Below are positions 52,401 through 60,762 of a stretch of 64,000 nt of DNA, in pieces. The notes under the pieces are model-generated. The model was not told where the DNA came from and did not search any database. It saw only the letters and a list, made by a program, of their open reading frames with translations. How positions within the stretch are numbered: position 1 is the stretch's first letter; the number at the start of each line of letters is the position of its first letter. The translations under genes were made by a program, and so were the position numbers. The stretch covers positions 3,224,001 to 3,288,000 of the forward strand of contig NSGV01000001.1 of NCBI GenBank assembly GCA_002300355.1, in the 5' to 3' direction. This stretch comes from Streptomyces sp. TLI_235 (GTDB lineage: Bacteria > Actinomycetota > Actinomycetes > Streptomycetales > Streptomycetaceae).

Positions 52401-53354
52401 TTAAACCCCGTCCCGAGCAGCGGCCGTGGCGGCAGCGGCCGCAGCGGTGCGGGCCTGGCCGACGGAGGTGAGGGTGGCCTCGCTGCCGGCACAAGCCGAC
52501 AGACTACCCGGGATTTCCACGGCCCCCGTCGGCCCGTCGGGCCGCCTGCCGGGCTGCACTGCAGGTGCGGCGGATACCTGCGCGGGCGCTGCGGCGGGGA
52601 CGGTCTCCACCGGGGCGCCGCGCCAGCAGTCGCCGCCGGCCCTGCGGGCCTCGGCGAGGGCCCGGTCGGCGGCCCTCAGCAGCAGTGCGGCGTGGGATCC
52701 GTCGCGCGGCAGGACGGCGATGCCGACGGCGGCGGTGAGGCCGTTGCCGCGGGCGGTCGCGGGGGCACCGTCGGGGTCGGCCGATCGGGTGGCGCGGGCG
52801 GCCGGGCCGCTGCCGGACCAGTCCAGCAGCCGGTGCCGGCGGACGGTCCAGCAGAGCCGCTCGGCGACCTGGACGGCGCCCTCGGCCCCGGTGTCGGGCA
52901 GCAGGACGAGGAACTCCTCGCCGCCGTAGCGGCCGAGGGTGTCGGAGCGGCGGATCTCGACGGCGAGGCGCTGCGCGAGGTCGCGCAGGACTGCGCCGGC
53001 GCGGCTGCGGCCGTGCTCGGCGACGACCGCGTCGAATCCGGCGATCTCCAGCATGAGCAGGGCGAGCGGGCGCTTCTCGTCGGCGGTCTCGGCCCGGCGG
53101 GCGCGTTCGATCTCCTTGTCGAGGGTGATCTGCAGGTGGCGGTAGTTCCACACCCCGGTGAGCGGGTCGCAGGAGGCGGTGCGCTGCAGCTCGTCGCGCT
53201 CCTGCCGGAGTTCGGCGACGGTGCCCTGCAGGGCCGCCTCGCGCTCGGCCGCCGCGGCCGCCGCCCGGCGCATCCGGGCGCCGAGCAGCCCGGCGCCGGC
53301 CAGCGCGGGGGCGCTGAGCGCCGCGAGGGCCTGGACCAGGAGCGGGGTGGACAT
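52401..53354 (-). CDS. GGDEF-domain protein with altered metal site
   Basis: A 317-residue protein with one N-terminal membrane segment (about 5-25), a short coiled coil (about 30-58) and a GGDEF domain (about 62-235). The signature is GGEEF (144-148) and the inhibitory RxxD site (135-138) is correctly placed. The first metal motif, normally D-x-D-x-F-K, reads EIAGFD (103-108), losing key aspartates. Diguanylate cyclase activity is therefore doubtful and it may be a c-di-GMP effector. A disordered alanine/proline tail ends the protein. ATG 53354 has GGAAGG upstream. Confidence 0.86.
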   Translation of the reverse strand: MSTPLLVQALAALSAPALAGAGLLGARMRRAAAAAAEREAALQGTVAELRQERDELQRTASCDPLTGVWNYRHLQITLDKEIERARRAETADEKRPLALLMLEIAGFDAVVAEHGRSRAGAVLRDLAQRLAVEIRRSDTLGRYGGEEFLVLLPDTGAEGAVQVAERLCWTVRRHRLLDWSGSGPAARATRSADPDGAPATARGNGLTAAVGIAVLPRDGSHAALLLRAADRALAEARRAGGDCWRGAPVETVPAAAPAQVSAAPAVQPGRRPDGPTGAVEIPGSLSACAGSEATLTSVGQARTAAAAAATAAARDGV

Positions 53355-53413
53355 GTGGCGCCTTCCGCATGTCAGGCTCTGGGCACCGATCGGTGCCGAG
53401 CTGTGGGGAACCC

Positions 53414-54019
53414 TTGACTGCCAATCCATTGCACAACGACAAGGCCGCGCTGAGGTCACGCCTGCTGGCGGACCGCCGTGCGCTGTCACCCGCTCGGCGG
53501 GCATCGGCGGCCGAGCGGCTGGCCGTGCACGCCGCGGCGCTGGCCGAGCCGGGGTGGACGGCGGCCGCGTACGTGTCGGTCGGCGGGGAGCCGGGCACCG
53601 GGCCGCTGCTGGACGCGCTGGCGGCCCGCGGGGTGCGGGTCCTGCTGCCGGTGCTGCTGCCGGACAACGACCTGGACTGGGCGGAGTACGCCGGCCGTGA
53701 CGCGCTGGCGCCGGCCTCCCGGGGCCTGCTGGAGCCGGTCGGCCGGCGGCTGGGGCCGGACGCGGTGTGCGGGGCGCGGCTGGTGCTGCTGCCGGGCCTG
53801 GCGGTGGACCGCCGGGGAGTGCGGCTGGGCCGCGGCGGCGGCAGCTACGACCGGGTGCTGGCCCGGTTGGCGGCGGCCGGGGCGCGACCGCTGCTGGCGA
53901 CGCTGCTGTACGAGGAGGAGCTGCTGCCCGAGGTTCCGGGCGAGGCCCACGACCTGCCGGTGGACGCGGCGGTGACGCCCTCAGGGGTGCACCGCTTCCG
54001 CGGGGGCGCCGCCGGCTGA
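53414..54019 (+). CDS. 5-formyltetrahydrofolate cyclo-ligase
   Basis: A 201-residue protein (from TTG 53414, GGGGA upstream) that converts 5-formyl-THF to 5,10-methenyl-THF. Motifs: NDKAALRSRLLADRRAL (nucleotide-binding lysine/arginines), VLLPVLLPDNDLDWAEY, and the C-terminal LLPGLAVDRRGVRLGRGGGSYDRVL. ATG 53369 is in frame but lies only 14 bp from the divergent GGDEF start and has no ribosome-binding site. The gene occupies the same position relative to galU and the zinc-ribbon gene as Rv0992c in M. tuberculosis. Confidence 0.9.
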   Translation: MTANPLHNDKAALRSRLLADRRALSPARRASAAERLAVHAAALAEPGWTAAAYVSVGGEPGTGPLLDALAARGVRVLLPVLLPDNDLDWAEYAGRDALAPASRGLLEPVGRRLGPDAVCGARLVLLPGLAVDRRGVRLGRGGGSYDRVLARLAAAGARPLLATLLYEEELLPEVPGEAHDLPVDAAVTPSGVHRFRGGAAG

Positions 54020-54031
54020 GCGGCGCCCCCG
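54001..54031. terminator. Bidirectional terminator overlapping a stop codon
   Basis: CGGGGGCGCCGC (54001-54012) pairs with GCGGCGCCCCCG (54020-54031). The cyclo-ligase stop codon is in the 7-nt loop. It separates that gene from the convergent acylase. Confidence 0.82.
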
Positions 54032-54038
54032 CGGCGGG

Positions 54039-56786
54039 TCAGCCGTTGGTGAGCGTCATGGTGTGCTGGGTCGCCTTGGTGACGGCGTCCGGCGAGTACG
54101 CCCAGGGCAGCAGTTCGCCCTTGGCCCACAGCTCGGTCTGGTCGTTGTAGTTGCTGTGGAAGGCGTGGCCGGAGGCGCCGCCGACGTTGATCCAGCGGGA
54201 GGCGTCGAAGTCGCTGAGGTCGACGACCATCCGCATCGAGGGCATCCAGTCCACCTGGTAGCCGGCGGCGGCGTTCCAGCCAGCCGCGTTGACCGCGGCG
54301 CTGCCGCCGGAGAGCCGGTAGGGGCCGCGGTTCAGCAGCCGGTGCACGAAGCCCGAGGCGAGCGAGGAGTCGTCGCTGCCGAGCGTCGTCTCCTTGAGCG
54401 TCAGGGTGTGCAGACGGCCCCAGCTCCAGGAGGAGACGGACTTGCCGAGGTAGGCGGTGAGGTCCTGGCGGGCGTTCTTCATCGCCTGGGCGAGCAGGTT
54501 GTTCATGCCGTGCTGCTGCAGGTGGTCGGAGTCGATGTAGTCCCACCACTGGCTGTCGGGCCGGGTGAGCATGGTGCGCACCACCTCCGTCCAGCGGTCG
54601 CCGCCGTCCGGCTGGGCCTGGTCGGGCTTGCGGGTACCGCACTCGGTGACCGGCTTGGTGCCGCCGTTGACCGCGTCGTCGGGCAGCGTGGCGTTGGCCT
54701 TCTGACGGACCAGGAGGCAGTCCCCCTCGGCGCGCAGCGAGGCCGGCAGCTTCTGCCCGAAGGCGAGGGTGAGCAGCGCGCGCCAGACGCCGTTGTAGTA
54801 GGCGGCGGCCGCGGAGTCGGCGTCCTGGTGGTAGTTCCAGTCCTTGAGCAGGTCCTGGGCCTCGCGGACGTACGGGTCGCTGATCTTCACCTTGAGCAGC
54901 AGCGGGACGAGGGTCTTGGCCATCACGCTGGTGTTGTCCAGCTGCATGGCCTGCATGTCGTCCGGCGAGATCTTGCCGCCGTTCTTCAGGCGGCCCTCGA
55001 TCTGGTCGGTGATCTCCTTGGCGCGGGTGCCGTACTCCCAGTCGGTGGTGATGGTGTACGGGTAGCCGGTGTCGACCACGGCCTGGTTGGCGGTGACGAT
55101 GTAGCCGGCGGCCGGGTTGTAGCTGTAGGGCAGCGACTTGAAGGGGATCGGGTCCTTCTTCCAGTCGTAGGCGGAGTCCCAGCCGGGGGCGGGGTAGCGG
55201 CCGTCGCCCTTGCCGCGGGCGGGGATGACGCCCGGGGTCTGGTAGCCGATGTTGCCCTTGGTGTCGGCGTAGATCAGGTTCTGGGCCGGGACGGCGAAGT
55301 CGGCGGCGGCCTGCTGGAAGGTCTTCCAGTCGGCGGCGCGGTCGAGCGCGAAGACGGCGTCCATGGTCTTGCCGGGGGTGAGGGCCGTCCACTGGAGGGC
55401 GACGCCGTAGCCGGTGGCGCGGTCCGGGGCGGCGTTGCCGGCCGGGGCGTAGCTGCCGACCTTCTGCTGCTCGGAGGACTGGTCGGAGATCAGCGGGCCG
55501 TTGGCGGTGGTGCGGACGGTGATGGTGCGGTCCTCGCCGCCGGCGACCTTGATGGTCTCCTTGCGGGTCTGGAACTTCACCTCCTTGCCGTCGCGCAGGT
55601 AGGTGTCCGGGCCGGTGACCTTCTCCAGGTAGAGGTCGGTGACGTCGGCGCCGAGGTTGGTGAAGCCCCAGGCGATGTCCTTGTTGTGGCCGATGACCAC
55701 GCCTGGCATCCCGGCGAAGGTGAAGCCGGCGGTGTCGAAGCCGCACTTGGGGCCGACGGTGCGGCAGTGCAGGCCCATCTGGTACCAGACGGACGGCATG
55801 CCGGGGCCGAGGTGCGGGTCGTTGGCGAGCAGCGGCTTGCCGGTGGTGGTGTGGCTGCCGGCGACGACCCAGGAGTTGGAGCCGATGCCCTGGCCCTGCG
55901 GGCCGAGCAGCTGCGGCACGGCGGCCATCCGGTCGGCGACGTTCTGGATCACGGCCTGGGTGGCGGCGCGGCTCTGGGTGGTGGTGCCGGTGACGGCGCC
56001 GGCCGCCCCGGTGGTGCCGGTCGCGGTGCTGCCGTCGGCGGGCCGGTAGCTGCCGTCGGCGGCGAGCTTGCCGGTCTTGACGATGGTGCCGTTCCGCTCG
56101 AAGGGGTAGCCCGGGTAGAGCTGGTCGATCTCGGTCTGCTGGAAGTTCTGGGCGAGCAGCGCGCGGTCGATCTCGTCCTGCCGGTTGCCGGAGAGGTTCC
56201 AGGCCATCGCTTTGAGCCAGGCGACGGAGTCGACCGGGGTCCACTCCTCCGGCCTGTAGTTGCTGTTCACGGCGCCGAGCAGGGCGTACTCGAGGGAGGC
56301 CCCGGCCCCGCCGGAGTGCTCGGCGATCCAGGCGTTCACGCCGTCCGCGTAGGCCTGCAGGTACTTCTTGGTGTCGGCGGACAGGACGGTGTCGTACTCC
56401 TGCTGCGCGACCTGGTGCCAGCCCATGGTGCGCAGGAAGGCGTCGGTCTCGACCTGGCCGGAACCGAACATCTCGGACAGCCTGCCGGAGGTGATGTGCC
56501 GTCGGACGTCCATCTCCCAGAACCGGTCCTGCGCCTGGACGAAGCCCTGGGCGCGGAAGAGGTCCTCGGAGGTGTCGGCGTAGAGCTGGGGCACGCCCTT
56601 GCCGTCGCGCTTCACGTCGACCGGCGCGCTCATCCCGGAGACCCGGACGGTGCCGGTCAGCTCGGGGAAGGAGGCGCGCACGGTGTGGACCGCCCAGTAG
56701 CCGCCCCCGCCCAGCCCGGCGATCAGCACCACGGCCAGCACGATCACGATCAGACGGGCGCGCCGGAACTTCTTCGAGCGGGGCAT
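54039..56786 (-). CDS. Penicillin-acylase-family N-terminal-nucleophile hydrolase
   Basis: A 915-residue extracytoplasmic enzyme with an N-terminal signal anchor (about 10-34). The family is made as a precursor that cuts itself, and the new N-terminal serine of the beta chain is the nucleophile. The sequence GIGSNSWVV places it at S303. Family segments include VPQLYADTSEDLFRAQGFVQAQDR, ANDPHLGPGMPSVWYQ, GFDTAGFTFAGMPGVVIGHN and TNLGADVTDLYLE. A linker rich in threonine/glycine precedes the cleavage site. ATG 56786 has AAGGA upstream. Substrates in relatives include beta-lactams and acyl-homoserine lactones. The natural one here is unknown. Confidence 0.9.
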   Translation of the reverse strand: MPRSKKFRRARLIVIVLAVVLIAGLGGGGYWAVHTVRASFPELTGTVRVSGMSAPVDVKRDGKGVPQLYADTSEDLFRAQGFVQAQDRFWEMDVRRHITSGRLSEMFGSGQVETDAFLRTMGWHQVAQQEYDTVLSADTKKYLQAYADGVNAWIAEHSGGAGASLEYALLGAVNSNYRPEEWTPVDSVAWLKAMAWNLSGNRQDEIDRALLAQNFQQTEIDQLYPGYPFERNGTIVKTGKLAADGSYRPADGSTATGTTGAAGAVTGTTTQSRAATQAVIQNVADRMAAVPQLLGPQGQGIGSNSWVVAGSHTTTGKPLLANDPHLGPGMPSVWYQMGLHCRTVGPKCGFDTAGFTFAGMPGVVIGHNKDIAWGFTNLGADVTDLYLEKVTGPDTYLRDGKEVKFQTRKETIKVAGGEDRTITVRTTANGPLISDQSSEQQKVGSYAPAGNAAPDRATGYGVALQWTALTPGKTMDAVFALDRAADWKTFQQAAADFAVPAQNLIYADTKGNIGYQTPGVIPARGKGDGRYPAPGWDSAYDWKKDPIPFKSLPYSYNPAAGYIVTANQAVVDTGYPYTITTDWEYGTRAKEITDQIEGRLKNGGKISPDDMQAMQLDNTSVMAKTLVPLLLKVKISDPYVREAQDLLKDWNYHQDADSAAAAYYNGVWRALLTLAFGQKLPASLRAEGDCLLVRQKANATLPDDAVNGGTKPVTECGTRKPDQAQPDGGDRWTEVVRTMLTRPDSQWWDYIDSDHLQQHGMNNLLAQAMKNARQDLTAYLGKSVSSWSWGRLHTLTLKETTLGSDDSSLASGFVHRLLNRGPYRLSGGSAAVNAAGWNAAAGYQVDWMPSMRMVVDLSDFDASRWINVGGASGHAFHSNYNDQTELWAKGELLPWAYSPDAVTKATQHTMTLTNG

Positions 56787-57004
56787 CTGGGTCCTTGACT
56801 GGGGGTGGTGGCCGTGACAGCTCACCACATTAGGTCGGCTCAGGTGGCGGACGTGCACCGGGGACGCCCACGGTTGGATCAGAGGGGACGATACCCCGGA
56901 GGGATGACCGGAAGGGAAGGCCGAGGGGCCTCGATCAAAGATCAAGTAAAATGTTAGACTGAGTAACGACTCATAAGCCCCTCCTGCCGCAGAGGTGCCC
57001 CTGC
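56787..57004. promoter_or_regulatory. Divergent promoter region, acylase/antiporter
   Basis: A 218-bp gap. Its right end (about 56938-56972) is conspicuously AT-rich, with TAAAAT (56947-56952) and TAGACT (56955-56960) as -10 candidates for the antiporter. The left part shows nothing I can name. Confidence 0.4.
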
Positions 57005-58489
57005 GTGACCGTCGACCACCTGAACGCGTTCCTGCTCGAGTTCTCCGTGATCCTCCTGGTCGCGGTGGTCGCCGTGCGCATCTCCACCCGCTCCGGGCTG
57101 CCCAGCCTCCTCATCTACCTCGGCATCGGCATCGCCCTCGGCCACAACGGCCTCGGCCTGGCCTTCGACAACGTCGCCCTGGCCCAGGTGCTCGGCTACG
57201 CGGCCCTGGTCGTGATCCTCGCCGAGGGCGGCCTGAAGACCAGCTGGCGGGCGATCCGCCCGGTCATGCCGGCCGCCACGGTACTGGCCACCGTCGGCGT
57301 CGCGGTCAGCGTGGTCGTCACCGCGGCGGGCGCGCACTGGCTGGTCGGCCTGGACTGGCGAACGTCGCTGCTGCTCGGCGCCATCGTCTCGTCCACCGAC
57401 GCCGCCGCGGTCTTCTCCGTGCTGCGCACGGTGCCGCTGCCGCGCCGGCTCACCGGCCTGCTGGAGGCCGAGTCCGGCTTCAACGACGCCCCGGTGGTCA
57501 TCCTGGTCGTCGCCTTCGCCACCACCGGCCCGCTCGATCCCTGGTACGTGCTGGTCGGCACCATCCTCGGCGAGCTCGCCGTCGGCGCGGCGGTCGGCTT
57601 CGCGGTCGGCCGGGTCGGCGCCTGGGCGGTCAAGCACGTCGCCCTGCCCTCCTCCGGCCTCTACCCGATCGCGGTGATGGCGCTGACGGTGCTGGCGTAC
57701 GCGGGCGCCTCGCTGCTGCACGGCTCCGGCTTCCTCGCCGTCTACACCGCGGCGGTGATCCTCGGGAACTCCAAGCTGCCGCACGGCCCGGCCGTCCGCG
57801 GCTTCGCCGACGGCCTCGCGTGGATCGGCCAGATCGGCATGTTCGTGGTGCTCGGCCTGCTGGTCACCCCCAGCGAGATGGGCTCGGCGATCGTCCCGGC
57901 CCTGGTCAGCGGCGCGGTCCTGGTCTTCCTCGCCCGGCCCGCCTCGGTGCTGCTCTCGCTCACGCCCTTCCGGCTGCCGTGGCGGGAGCAGGCCCTGCTC
58001 AGCTGGGCCGGTCTGCGCGGCGCGGTGCCGATCGTGCTCGCCACCATCCCGATGGTGGCGGCCGCCCCGCGGGCCCAGGAGGTCTTCAACATCGTCTTCG
58101 TGCTGGTCGTGGTGTTCACCCTGCTGCAGGGGCCGACCCTGCCGCCGGTCGCCCGCGGTCTGCGGATCGGCGAGGGCGACCTGGGCCAGGACCTCGGCAT
58201 CGAGTCCGCGCCGTTGGAGAAGCTGCACGGCCACCTGCTCTCCGTCTCGCTCTCCCCGGAATCGCGGATGTCCGGCGTCGAGGTGGGCGAGCTGCGACTG
58301 CCCAAGGGGGCCGCGGTCACCCTGGTCGTCCGGGAGGGCAGCAGCTTCGTACCGGAGCGGACCACGATCCTGCGGGCCGGCGACGAGCTGCTCGTCGTCA
58401 CCACCGAGGAGGTCGGCGAGGCCGCCGAGCGCAGGCTCCGCGCGGTCGACCACGGCGGCAAGCTGGCGGGCTGGCTGCGCGGGCACTGA
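57005..58489 (+). CDS. Cation/proton antiporter with C-terminal RCK (TrkA-C) domain, NhaP2/CvrA-like
   Basis: A 494-residue protein with about 12-13 membrane helices (1-390): GLPSLLIYLGIGIALG, ILAEGGLKTSW, the ion-site helix SSTDAAAVFSVLR, ESGFNDAPVVILV and LRGAVPIVLATIP are CPA1 signatures. A soluble TrkA-C domain (about 405-480) follows, seen in LSPESRMSGVEVGELRLPKGAAVTLVVREG (split) and ILRAGDELLVV. Such proteins export K+ or Na+ in exchange for protons, with ligand gating by the RCK_C domain, which binds c-di-AMP in some relatives. GTG 57005 follows GAGGTG. Confidence 0.9.
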   Translation: MTVDHLNAFLLEFSVILLVAVVAVRISTRSGLPSLLIYLGIGIALGHNGLGLAFDNVALAQVLGYAALVVILAEGGLKTSWRAIRPVMPAATVLATVGVAVSVVVTAAGAHWLVGLDWRTSLLLGAIVSSTDAAAVFSVLRTVPLPRRLTGLLEAESGFNDAPVVILVVAFATTGPLDPWYVLVGTILGELAVGAAVGFAVGRVGAWAVKHVALPSSGLYPIAVMALTVLAYAGASLLHGSGFLAVYTAAVILGNSKLPHGPAVRGFADGLAWIGQIGMFVVLGLLVTPSEMGSAIVPALVSGAVLVFLARPASVLLSLTPFRLPWREQALLSWAGLRGAVPIVLATIPMVAAAPRAQEVFNIVFVLVVVFTLLQGPTLPPVARGLRIGEGDLGQDLGIESAPLEKLHGHLLSVSLSPESRMSGVEVGELRLPKGAAVTLVVREGSSFVPERTTILRAGDELLVVTTEEVGEAAERRLRAVDHGGKLAGWLRGH

Positions 58490-58786
58490 GGGCGGCGGGT
58501 GTGACCTGCCTTGCATCGGCAGCCCCATGGGGCACAACTGCCATATAATCGATTGATACGTAAGATCTACAGCTAGAAAAACACGCAACTTCTGCCTGAT
58601 GCAGAGTTGGCGCGACCGCTCGGCGGCCGCGGTCCGCAGCACCCCTGCCTGAAGCCGGCGCACGTACCACCCCACAGCCGGCGGGACCCGGTATCTACCC
58701 CGGTCGACGCGCGAGAGGACGACTCTCGGCGCCGTCGGGGCCCACCCGTTCCCCGGCGCGCTACCAGGCAGCAGGAAGGACCGACC
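58490..58786 (+). promoter_or_regulatory. Long leader of the MFS gene with AT-rich promoter
   Basis: 297 bp without a conventional gene. It contains TATAAT (58544-58549), the 8-bp palindrome AATCGATT (58548-58555), TAAGAT (58561-58566) and CTAGAAAAACACG, all unusual in this GC-rich genome. From there about 220 nt of leader precede the MFS start, including a possible 17-codon peptide. This looks like a regulated, possibly attenuated, leader. Confidence 0.5.
58599..58652 (+). CDS. Possible 17-codon leader peptide
   Basis: ATG 58599 to TGA 58652 encodes MQSWRDRSAAAVRSTPA. It has no clear ribosome-binding site and is supported only by its position between an AT-rich promoter and an efflux-type gene. 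Confidence 0.22.
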   Translation: MQSWRDRSAAAVRSTPA

Positions 58787-60193
58787 GTGACGGCCCGCCG
58801 AACGGTCGACGACACCCTGTCCGCCGGCACGCCCACGCCCGCCGGCCCCGACACCGCACCCGCCCGGGTGGGGTACGCGGCACTGCTGCGGACCCCCGGC
58901 GCCTGGACGTTCCTGGTCCCCGCCTTCGCCGCCCGGCTGCCCTACGCCATGCTGAGCCTGGGCATCGTGCTGCTCGTCCTGGACACCCACGGCTCGTACG
59001 GCACCGCCGGCGCGGTGGCCGCCGTCTCCGCCGTCGCCCAGGCCGTGATCGGCCCGCAGACCGGACGGCTCGCCGACCGCTACGGCCAGGCCGCGGTGCT
59101 ACTGCCCAGCGTCGCCGTGCACGCCGTGTCGGTGGCCGCGCTGATCGGCCTGGCACTGGGCCACGCCCCGGCCTGGGCGCTCTTCGCGGCCGCCGCCCCC
59201 GCGGGCGCCTCGGTGCCGCAGATCGGCGCCATGGTCCGGGCTCGCTGGGTCTCCCGGCTGTCGGACTCCCCGGCCACGTTGAACACCGCGTTCGCCTTCG
59301 AGTCGGTCACCGACGAGTTCACCTTCGTGGTCGGCCCGGTGCTGGCCACCGCCATCGCCACCACGGTCACGCCGTCCGCCGCGCTGATCGCCGAGGCCGC
59401 GCTGACCGTCGCCGGCGGCCTCGCCTTCGCCGCGCAGCGCCGCACCGCGCCGGTCCGCCACCCGCGCACCGCCGACGGCCGCGGGCCGTCCGCACTGTCC
59501 TCCCCCGGCGTCCGACTGCTGGCCGGCGCCTTCCTCGGGGTGGGCACCGTCTTCGGCGCCATGCAGGTCTCGGTGACCGCCTTCGCCGAGTCGGTCGGCC
59601 GCGGCGGGGCCAGCGGCACCGTCTACGGCGTCTTCGCGGGCGGCTCGATGCTCGCCGGCGTGCTCTACGGCCTGATCGCCTGGCGCCGGTCGGCCCGCAG
59701 CCGGATGCTCGGCTGCTACGCCCTGCTGGTGCTCGGCTGCTCGACCCTGTGGGCGATGCCGAACCTGACGGCGCTCTCGGTGGCCGGCCTGTTCTGCGGC
59801 CTGGCCATCGCGCCCACCCTGATCACCGGCTACACCCTGGTCGAGACGCTCGTCGCGGACGGCGCCAAGACCGAGGCCTTCACCTGGCTGACCGGCGCCA
59901 TCGGCCTCGGCCTCGCGGTCGGCTCCACCGCCGCCGGGCGGCTCATCGACACGCACGGCCCGTCCGCCGGGTTCCTGGTGCCGCTGGTCGGCGCGGGGCT
60001 CGGCCTGGTCGCGCTGATCGCCCTGCGCGGGCTGCTGGTCGCCCCGCGGCCCGCCGCGGAGGCCGTCGCCACGTCGGCCGACCGGCCGGGTGCGGACGGC
60101 ACCGACACGGCCCGGCCCGTCACCGGGACGGCCCGGCCCGGCGCCGACGGCGTCGGTCCGCGGCAGCTCGTCGGTGCGGGGAGCGGGCGCTGA
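58787..60193 (+). CDS. MFS transporter
   Basis: A 468-residue carrier from GTG 58787 (GGAAGGA six bases upstream). About 12 helices start at residue 43 (WTFLVPAFAARLPYAMLSLG). Loop 2-3 reads GPQTGRLADRYGQAAVLLP, a motif A. The first 35 and last 40 residues are polar and disordered. The family of such MFS proteins includes drug exporters, but no substrate can be named. The frame is open further upstream to 58607, but only the GTG has a ribosome-binding site. The long leader suggests conditional expression. Confidence 0.86.
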   Translation: MTARRTVDDTLSAGTPTPAGPDTAPARVGYAALLRTPGAWTFLVPAFAARLPYAMLSLGIVLLVLDTHGSYGTAGAVAAVSAVAQAVIGPQTGRLADRYGQAAVLLPSVAVHAVSVAALIGLALGHAPAWALFAAAAPAGASVPQIGAMVRARWVSRLSDSPATLNTAFAFESVTDEFTFVVGPVLATAIATTVTPSAALIAEAALTVAGGLAFAAQRRTAPVRHPRTADGRGPSALSSPGVRLLAGAFLGVGTVFGAMQVSVTAFAESVGRGGASGTVYGVFAGGSMLAGVLYGLIAWRRSARSRMLGCYALLVLGCSTLWAMPNLTALSVAGLFCGLAIAPTLITGYTLVETLVADGAKTEAFTWLTGAIGLGLAVGSTAAGRLIDTHGPSAGFLVPLVGAGLGLVALIALRGLLVAPRPAAEAVATSADRPGADGTDTARPVTGTARPGADGVGPRQLVGAGSGR

Positions 60194-60276
60194 GGCCCGT
60201 GCCGCGGCGGCCCGGGTCCATCTCACACCCGGCATCGCTGGACTGTTCCAGCGGAATACCGCATCATTGACGATCG

Positions 60277-60303
60277 TTAGCACTCATCAGGCGAGAGTGC
60301 CAG
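60277..60303 (+). promoter_or_regulatory. CIRCE element (HrcA operator)
   Basis: TTAGCACTC (60277-60285), nine bases, GAGTGCCAG (60295-60303). The left arm is the exact CIRCE consensus TTAGCACTC, the spacer is exactly nine, and the right arm matches GAGTGCTAA at seven of nine positions. It lies directly before the zinc-ribbon gene and overlaps its ribosome-binding site AGGAGG by two bases. Confidence 0.85.
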
Positions 60304-60313
60304 GAGGAAGCAA

Positions 60314-60610
60314 GTGCCCACGTACCAGTACCAGTGCACCGAGTGCGGCAGCGGCCTGGAGGCGGTGCAGAAGTTCACCGACGAGGCGCTGACCACGTGC
60401 CCCGACTGCCAGGGAAAGCTCCGCAAGGTCTTCTCGGCCGTGGGCGTCGTGTTCAAGGGCTCGGGCTTCTACCGCACCGACAGCCGGTCCTCCTCCAGCA
60501 GCTCGGTGAGCTCGTCGAACTCGTCGTCGGGCTCGTCCACCGGCTCGTCGTCCTCGACGCCGGCCGCCGCGTCCACCGGCTCGACGGCGTCGGCACCGGC
60601 CGCCGGCTGA
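60314..60610 (+). CDS. FmdB-family zinc-ribbon protein, Ruc-like redox-regulated chaperone
   Basis: A 98-residue protein. The N-terminal FmdB-type zinc ribbon has CTEC (8-11) and CPDC (29-32) with MPTYQYQC at the start. The C-terminal half (about 55-98) is serine-rich and disordered. M. tuberculosis Rv0991c (Ruc) has the same two-part layout, is heat-induced under HrcA and works with the Hsp70 system when oxidised. The CIRCE element here supports orthology. GTG 60314 has AGGAGGAAG upstream. A decaying 14-bp repeat array follows the stop. Confidence 0.84.
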   Translation: MPTYQYQCTECGSGLEAVQKFTDEALTTCPDCQGKLRKVFSAVGVVFKGSGFYRTDSRSSSSSSVSSSNSSSGSSTGSSSSTPAAASTGSTASAPAAG

Positions 60611-60616
60611 GTCCTC

Positions 60617-60714
60617 GCATCGCGGTCTGAGCATCGCGGTCTGAGCATCGCGGTCTGAGCACCGCGGTCTGAGCATCGCGGTCGTCGGATCGCAGTCCGG
60701 GCATCGTGCAGGGG
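60617..60714. repeat. 14-bp tandem repeat array, about seven decaying units
   Basis: GCATCGCGGTCTGA occurs exactly at 60617, 60631 and 60645. Unit 4 (60659) has one change, unit 5 (60673) four, and units 6 and 7 (60687, 60701) are increasingly diverged but keep the 14-bp phase. Confidence 0.9.
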
Positions 60715-60762
60715 CCCGGTGCCGCCCGCTCCGTTCTCGGCGCGGGCGGCACCGGGCCCTTT
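60712..60762 (+). terminator. Terminator after the zinc-ribbon gene
   Basis: An 18-bp perfect stem (60712-60729 with 60742-60759) followed by TTT. Its left arm begins in the last repeat unit. Confidence 0.87.

Noticed and set aside
54063..56798. A 911-codon plus-strand frame opposite the acylase gene
   Set aside because: The opposite strand encodes a complete acylase-family enzyme with its nucleophile, signal anchor and ribosome-binding site. The plus frame has only valine/glycine-rich shadow sequence.
60617..60714. CRISPR array
   Set aside because: The repeat has no spacers: units are directly adjacent and only 14 bp long. No cas genes are present.
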